Source: RH-AL1 sp964244495 (GTDB taxonomy: Bacteria > Pseudomonadota > Alphaproteobacteria > Rhizobiales > Beijerinckiaceae). Taken from it: a stretch of DNA of 64,000 bases. Positions within the stretch are counted from its first letter, which is position 1. Each line of letters starts with the position of its first letter. A program made the translations under genes and the position numbers. A model generated the notes under the pieces. It ran no database searches. It was given only the letters and a program-made list of their open reading frames with translations, and was not told the origin of the DNA. Positions 61,655 through 64,000 of the stretch are shown here, in pieces. The stretch is from positions 124,001-188,000 of the forward strand of contig CAXTIU010000004.1 in assembly GCA_964244495.1 (NCBI GenBank), given 5' to 3'.

Positions 61655-62155
61655 TCAGGCCGGTTCCGGCGCCGCCGCCAGTCGCTGGCGCGACGATGTG
61701 AAGGCGCCTGTCGGCGCGCGCGGCGCTGCGAAGGAGGCGAGGCCGACCGGCTCCGGCATGCCGAGGTAGAGCCCCTCGATCCCGCCGCTCCGGCAATAAG
61801 CCTCGTGCCAGAAGCCGGAGCCGGCCGGATCCTTGGTGAATTGCGCCCACCACGTCCGATGGGGGTCGGAGCGCGTGAAGGCCTCCAGGCTCTCGAAATC
61901 GCGCCAGTATTGGCGCATGCCGATGTGCTTGAGGCCGTAAACGATCGACTCGTGCGCGAGCATGCCATCCGGCTTGTTCTTCTGGAGCGTTGCGAGTTTG
62001 CGGCCGATCCCGAGGAGCGCAACCAGCCCGCGCCACGTCGAGACGTGGAAGCCGAGGTAGACCACCACAAGGTCTGGATAGGCCGAGAGGTCGACCGAAA
62101 TCGGTCTGCGACCTTCATGTCTGTCACCGCCGGCCGGGATCGTGGACTTTGCCAT
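61655..62155 (-). CDS. DUF4188 protein
   Basis: A 166-residue protein of the DUF4188 family, a ferredoxin-fold monooxygenase-like group. Conserved parts are LVVVYLGFHVSTWRGLVALLGIG and GMRQYWRDFESLEAFTRSDPHRTWW. GFWHEAYCRSGGIEGLYLGMP follows. The chemistry is not known. ATG 62155 has AGGAG six to seven bases upstream. The gene is divergent from the TetR-type regulator, and its promoter region holds two short palindromes, so regulation by that protein is likely. Confidence 0.85.
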   Translation of the reverse strand: MAKSTIPAGGDRHEGRRPISVDLSAYPDLVVVYLGFHVSTWRGLVALLGIGRKLATLQKNKPDGMLAHESIVYGLKHIGMRQYWRDFESLEAFTRSDPHRTWWAQFTKDPAGSGFWHEAYCRSGGIEGLYLGMPEPVGLASFAAPRAPTGAFTSSRQRLAAAPEPA

Positions 62156-62169
62156 GACGTTCTCCTATC

Positions 62170-62204
62170 TACAGTGTAAACATAACGCGGATCTATACAC
62201 TGTC
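62170..62204. promoter_or_regulatory. Two TACANTGTA boxes between DUF4188 and TetR genes
   Basis: TACAGTGTA at 62170-62178 is a perfect odd-centred palindrome, and TACACTGTC at 62196-62204 is the same box with one mismatch. Across the pair, ACAGTGTA and TACACTGT form an 8-bp inverted repeat. Their position between divergent genes, one of them a TetR regulator, points to operators. Binding is not shown. Confidence 0.6.
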
Positions 62205-62784
62205 AACATCGAAAGCGAGAAGCGCCTACCATCACGGTGACCTGCGCGAGGCGCTTCTCGCAGGGGCGCTCGCCATGCTGGAGCAGGGCGCGGATCCGGC
62301 CGTGCTCAGCCTCCGCGAGGTCGCCCGCCGCGCCGGCGTTTCGGCGATGGCGCCCTACCGTCATTTCGCCGACAAGGACGCGCTGCTCGCCGCCGTCGCG
62401 ACCATCGGCTTCGACCGGCTGGCGGAGGCGCTGCGGCTGGCCGAGCGCGATCTGTTGGGCCGTGCAGCGCTGATCGCGCAGGGTGTCGCCTACGTCGTCT
62501 TCGCCTGCGCCAATCCGGCCCTCTTCAGGTTGATGTTCGGCGCCGCCGTGGCCACCAAGGAAGGCGATCTGGCGCGCGCCGGCATGGCGACGTTCGGCGT
62601 TCTCGCCGACCGCGTCGCGACCGTCAGCCCTGCGGGCGGCGCGCCCGATTGGGCGTTGGCCAGCTGGGCGCTCGTACACGGGTTGGCCATGCTGGCGGTC
62701 GATGGTCAGCTGACGGTCTTCGACGCGAGCCCAGCCGCCGTCGCCGAGCGCATCACGACGCTGATGACGAACGGGATGCGTTGA
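62200..62784 (+). CDS. TetR family transcriptional regulator, start codon unusual
   Basis: A TetR-type repressor with helix-turn-helix LREVARRAGVSAMAPYRHFADKDALLAAV and a ligand-binding domain of the WHG type (ALFRLMFGAA). The conserved TetR start SAYHHGDLREALL is in frame, but no ATG, GTG or TTG precedes it after the stop at 62155-62157. The ATG at 62275 would remove the first helix. The best candidate is CTG 62200 (LSTSKARSAYHHG), with GGA eight bases upstream, overlapping an operator-like box. A sequence error or frameshift near the start is the alternative. It is divergent from the DUF4188 gene. Confidence 0.75.
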   Translation: MSTSKARSAYHHGDLREALLAGALAMLEQGADPAVLSLREVARRAGVSAMAPYRHFADKDALLAAVATIGFDRLAEALRLAERDLLGRAALIAQGVAYVVFACANPALFRLMFGAAVATKEGDLARAGMATFGVLADRVATVSPAGGAPDWALASWALVHGLAMLAVDGQLTVFDASPAAVAERITTLMTNGMR

Positions 62785-63073
62785 GCTGGAACCCCTCGCT
62801 CGTCGAGGCGGCCGCGATGCGCGGCTGGTGGCGTCGCAACGACGTGTCGGCGCCGCCCACGGTGTGCCCGACACGATCCGCCGGCACGGCCATGTGGCGG
62901 CACGCCTGCCGCAATCCGGCGTTGACTCCGCGCAACAGTCAGCGGCAGCGATTCGTGAGAAGCTTCGCGCCGAGTCGGCACGGATGGGCGCGGAGGTCGT
63001 CGGACGAGCCGACCTCGTCGACATCCGTGCGGGAGACCGCGATGAACGGCGTGGCGCGAGCTGGAAGGAAACC

Positions 63074-64000
63074 ATGATCCAAACGTGTCGCCGTCGAGCT
63101 TTCGTCGCCGTGGGTCTCCTGGTCCAGGCCTTGGCGACGCCGTTGGCGTTGACGCCGTTGCTTTGCTCGCCGGTTTCGGCCGAACCCGCCGAGGGTGCGG
63201 GCGGGGCGAAGGGCGAGGGCGACAAGGAGGGCGACGGGAACGACCTCGACACCGAGCACATCTTCGGCTTCGCCGAGGGATCGGACATCGGAGCGAAGGG
63301 CGAGCGCGAGATCGAGAACATCACCGTCGGCAGCTTCGGTAAGATCGGCAGCTACAACCAAGTCGATACGGAAACCTCGTTCCGCTACAGCGTCGCGGAC
63401 AGGCTGCGCCTCTCGATTGGGACGCTCACGGACGCCACCACCATCCACGACGTGCTGGGTCTCGATAATCGCACCGCCATCACCTTCAGCGGCGTGATCG
63501 CGGAGGCGCGTCTCAACATCGTCGACGACCGAACGCACGCCTACGGCCTCAGCCTCTCGTTCAACCCCTCAGCCCGGCAATTCGACCCCTTGTCCGGAGC
63601 CAGGCAGAACTACACCGCCCTTCCCTTGACCGTCCTGTACAACGCGGCGCTGGTCCCCTCGAAACTGCTGGCGGCGGTCAACCTCGTCTACACGCCCGCC
63701 TTCTTCCCCGCCGCTCCGGGCGGTGCCGGCCATAACGACGACGTCGCCGTTCTCGCCGACTTGGCCTACGCCGTCACGCCCAAGGTGTTCCTGGGGGGCG
63801 AGCTTCGCCACGACACCCTGTTCCAGGCCGGCCTGCCGACCGCCCACGCCCTGTTCCTGGGACCCAGCGTCTTCTACCAGCTGACGCCCGCCTTCGATGT
63901 CAAGGTCGCCTGGGCCATCCAAGTGCCGGACGTCGCGGCGCGGAGCCTCGACCTGGGGATATTCGAGCGCCATCAGGTCGAGCTGCAGTTCGCCTACGGC
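63074..64000 (+). CDS. Outer-membrane protein, C-terminus cut by window edge
   Basis: A signal-peptide-bearing protein (MIQTC...VSAEP) whose next 25 residues are Gly/Glu/Asp-rich. Beyond that is barrel-like alternation from NITVGSFGKIGSYNQVDTETSFRYSVADRLRLSIGTL through YGLSLSFNPSARQFDP and VFLGGELRHDTLFQAG. The frame is still open at base 64000, where FERHQVELQFAYG looks like the last strand, so only a few residues are probably missing. The frame is also open upstream of ATG 63074, but the signal peptide and GGAAGG just upstream of ATG decide the start. The function is unknown. Confidence 0.75.
   Translation, partial: MIQTCRRRAFVAVGLLVQALATPLALTPLLCSPVSAEPAEGAGGAKGEGDKEGDGNDLDTEHIFGFAEGSDIGAKGEREIENITVGSFGKIGSYNQVDTETSFRYSVADRLRLSIGTLTDATTIHDVLGLDNRTAITFSGVIAEARLNIVDDRTHAYGLSLSFNPSARQFDPLSGARQNYTALPLTVLYNAALVPSKLLAAVNLVYTPAFFPAAPGGAGHNDDVAVLADLAYAVTPKVFLGGELRHDTLFQAGLPTAHALFLGPSVFYQLTPAFDVKVAWAIQVPDVAARSLDLGIFERHQVELQFAYG

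Noticed and set aside
62785..63073. Open frame in front of the last outer-membrane gene, in the same frame
   Set aside because: The frame is open and partly helical-looking, but no domain or good ribosome site was seen, and a signal peptide begins at ATG 63074 with GGAAGG just upstream. It may be leftover coding sequence, but this is not supportable.
1..64000. Search for tRNA or rRNA genes, CRISPR arrays, insertion sequences and prophage genes
   Set aside because: None was recognised by eye. A scan with dedicated programs (for example a tRNA covariance model) would be needed to exclude them.

Overview
The window is GC-rich chromosomal DNA of an alphaproteobacterium, most likely of the order Hyphomicrobiales (Rhizobiales) near the Methylobacteriaceae, Beijerinckiaceae and Lichenihabitantaceae. 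This is inferred from gene families: the division regulator MipZ, DUF3126, DUF992, PAS_5 and DUF4188 proteins, a CHCC zinc-finger protein related to NDUFS6, an intracellular PHB depolymerase, and several Omp25/31-type and OprB-type outer-membrane barrels. No tRNA, rRNA, CRISPR array, insertion sequence or phage gene was recognised, so this looks like ordinary chromosome.

Layout. At 1-2.3 kb lie a 5' fragment of rimO, a small outer-membrane barrel and a small Cys-rich secreted protein. At 2.6-14.4 kb an eleven-gene operon encodes alternative complex III (actABCDEF), a linking membrane protein, and a caa3-type haem-copper oxidase (coxB with a fused cytochrome c domain, coxA, coxC, coxD). Most junctions overlap by a few bases. 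Together these form a quinol:cytochrome c:oxygen electron-transfer supermodule. At 14.4-22.6 kb are phaZ, a GST, a probably frameshifted small gene, mipZ, an FAD monooxygenase, a zinc-finger protein, an alpha/beta hydrolase, cysE, an internally duplicated DUF3126 protein and a PAS_5 protein. At 22.9-31.4 kb a TPR protein is followed by a sugar-oxidation-like group: a GH63-like glucosidase, a glucose-1-dehydrogenase-like SDR, a GMC oxidoreductase on the other strand, DoxX and a double VOC protein. At 31.5-39 kb are a NUDIX protein, a DMT transporter, a DUF2189 membrane protein, a divergent Mfd-like helicase, MgtC and an AI-2E-family transporter. At 39.1-43.7 kb a nirBD assimilatory nitrite reductase operon, probably led by a small unknown gene, is followed by a Gly/Tyr-rich secreted protein and small unknown proteins. 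At 44-47.7 kb are small membrane proteins, the potassium transporter kup and a second MgtC. At 47.9-55.2 kb is a cell-envelope cluster: an OprB-like porin, a fusion of an Omp25-like barrel with an OprB-like barrel, small secreted proteins, a DUF992 protein and a further large barrel. At 55.5-61.6 kb is a tripartite RND efflux system. At 61.7-62.8 kb a DUF4188 gene diverges from a TetR-type regulator across a small operator region. An outer-membrane protein gene runs off the right edge.

Nothing here is clearly a wholly new system. The most unusual points are the fused double outer-membrane barrel, the tandem DUF3126 gene, the 15-bp repeat tail of CoxB, the TetR regulator that lacks a canonical start codon in front of its HTH, a Cys-codon-rich reading frame running into cysE, the sugar-oxidation gene group, and the Mfd paralogue. 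All calls rest on reading motifs by eye; no database search was run.
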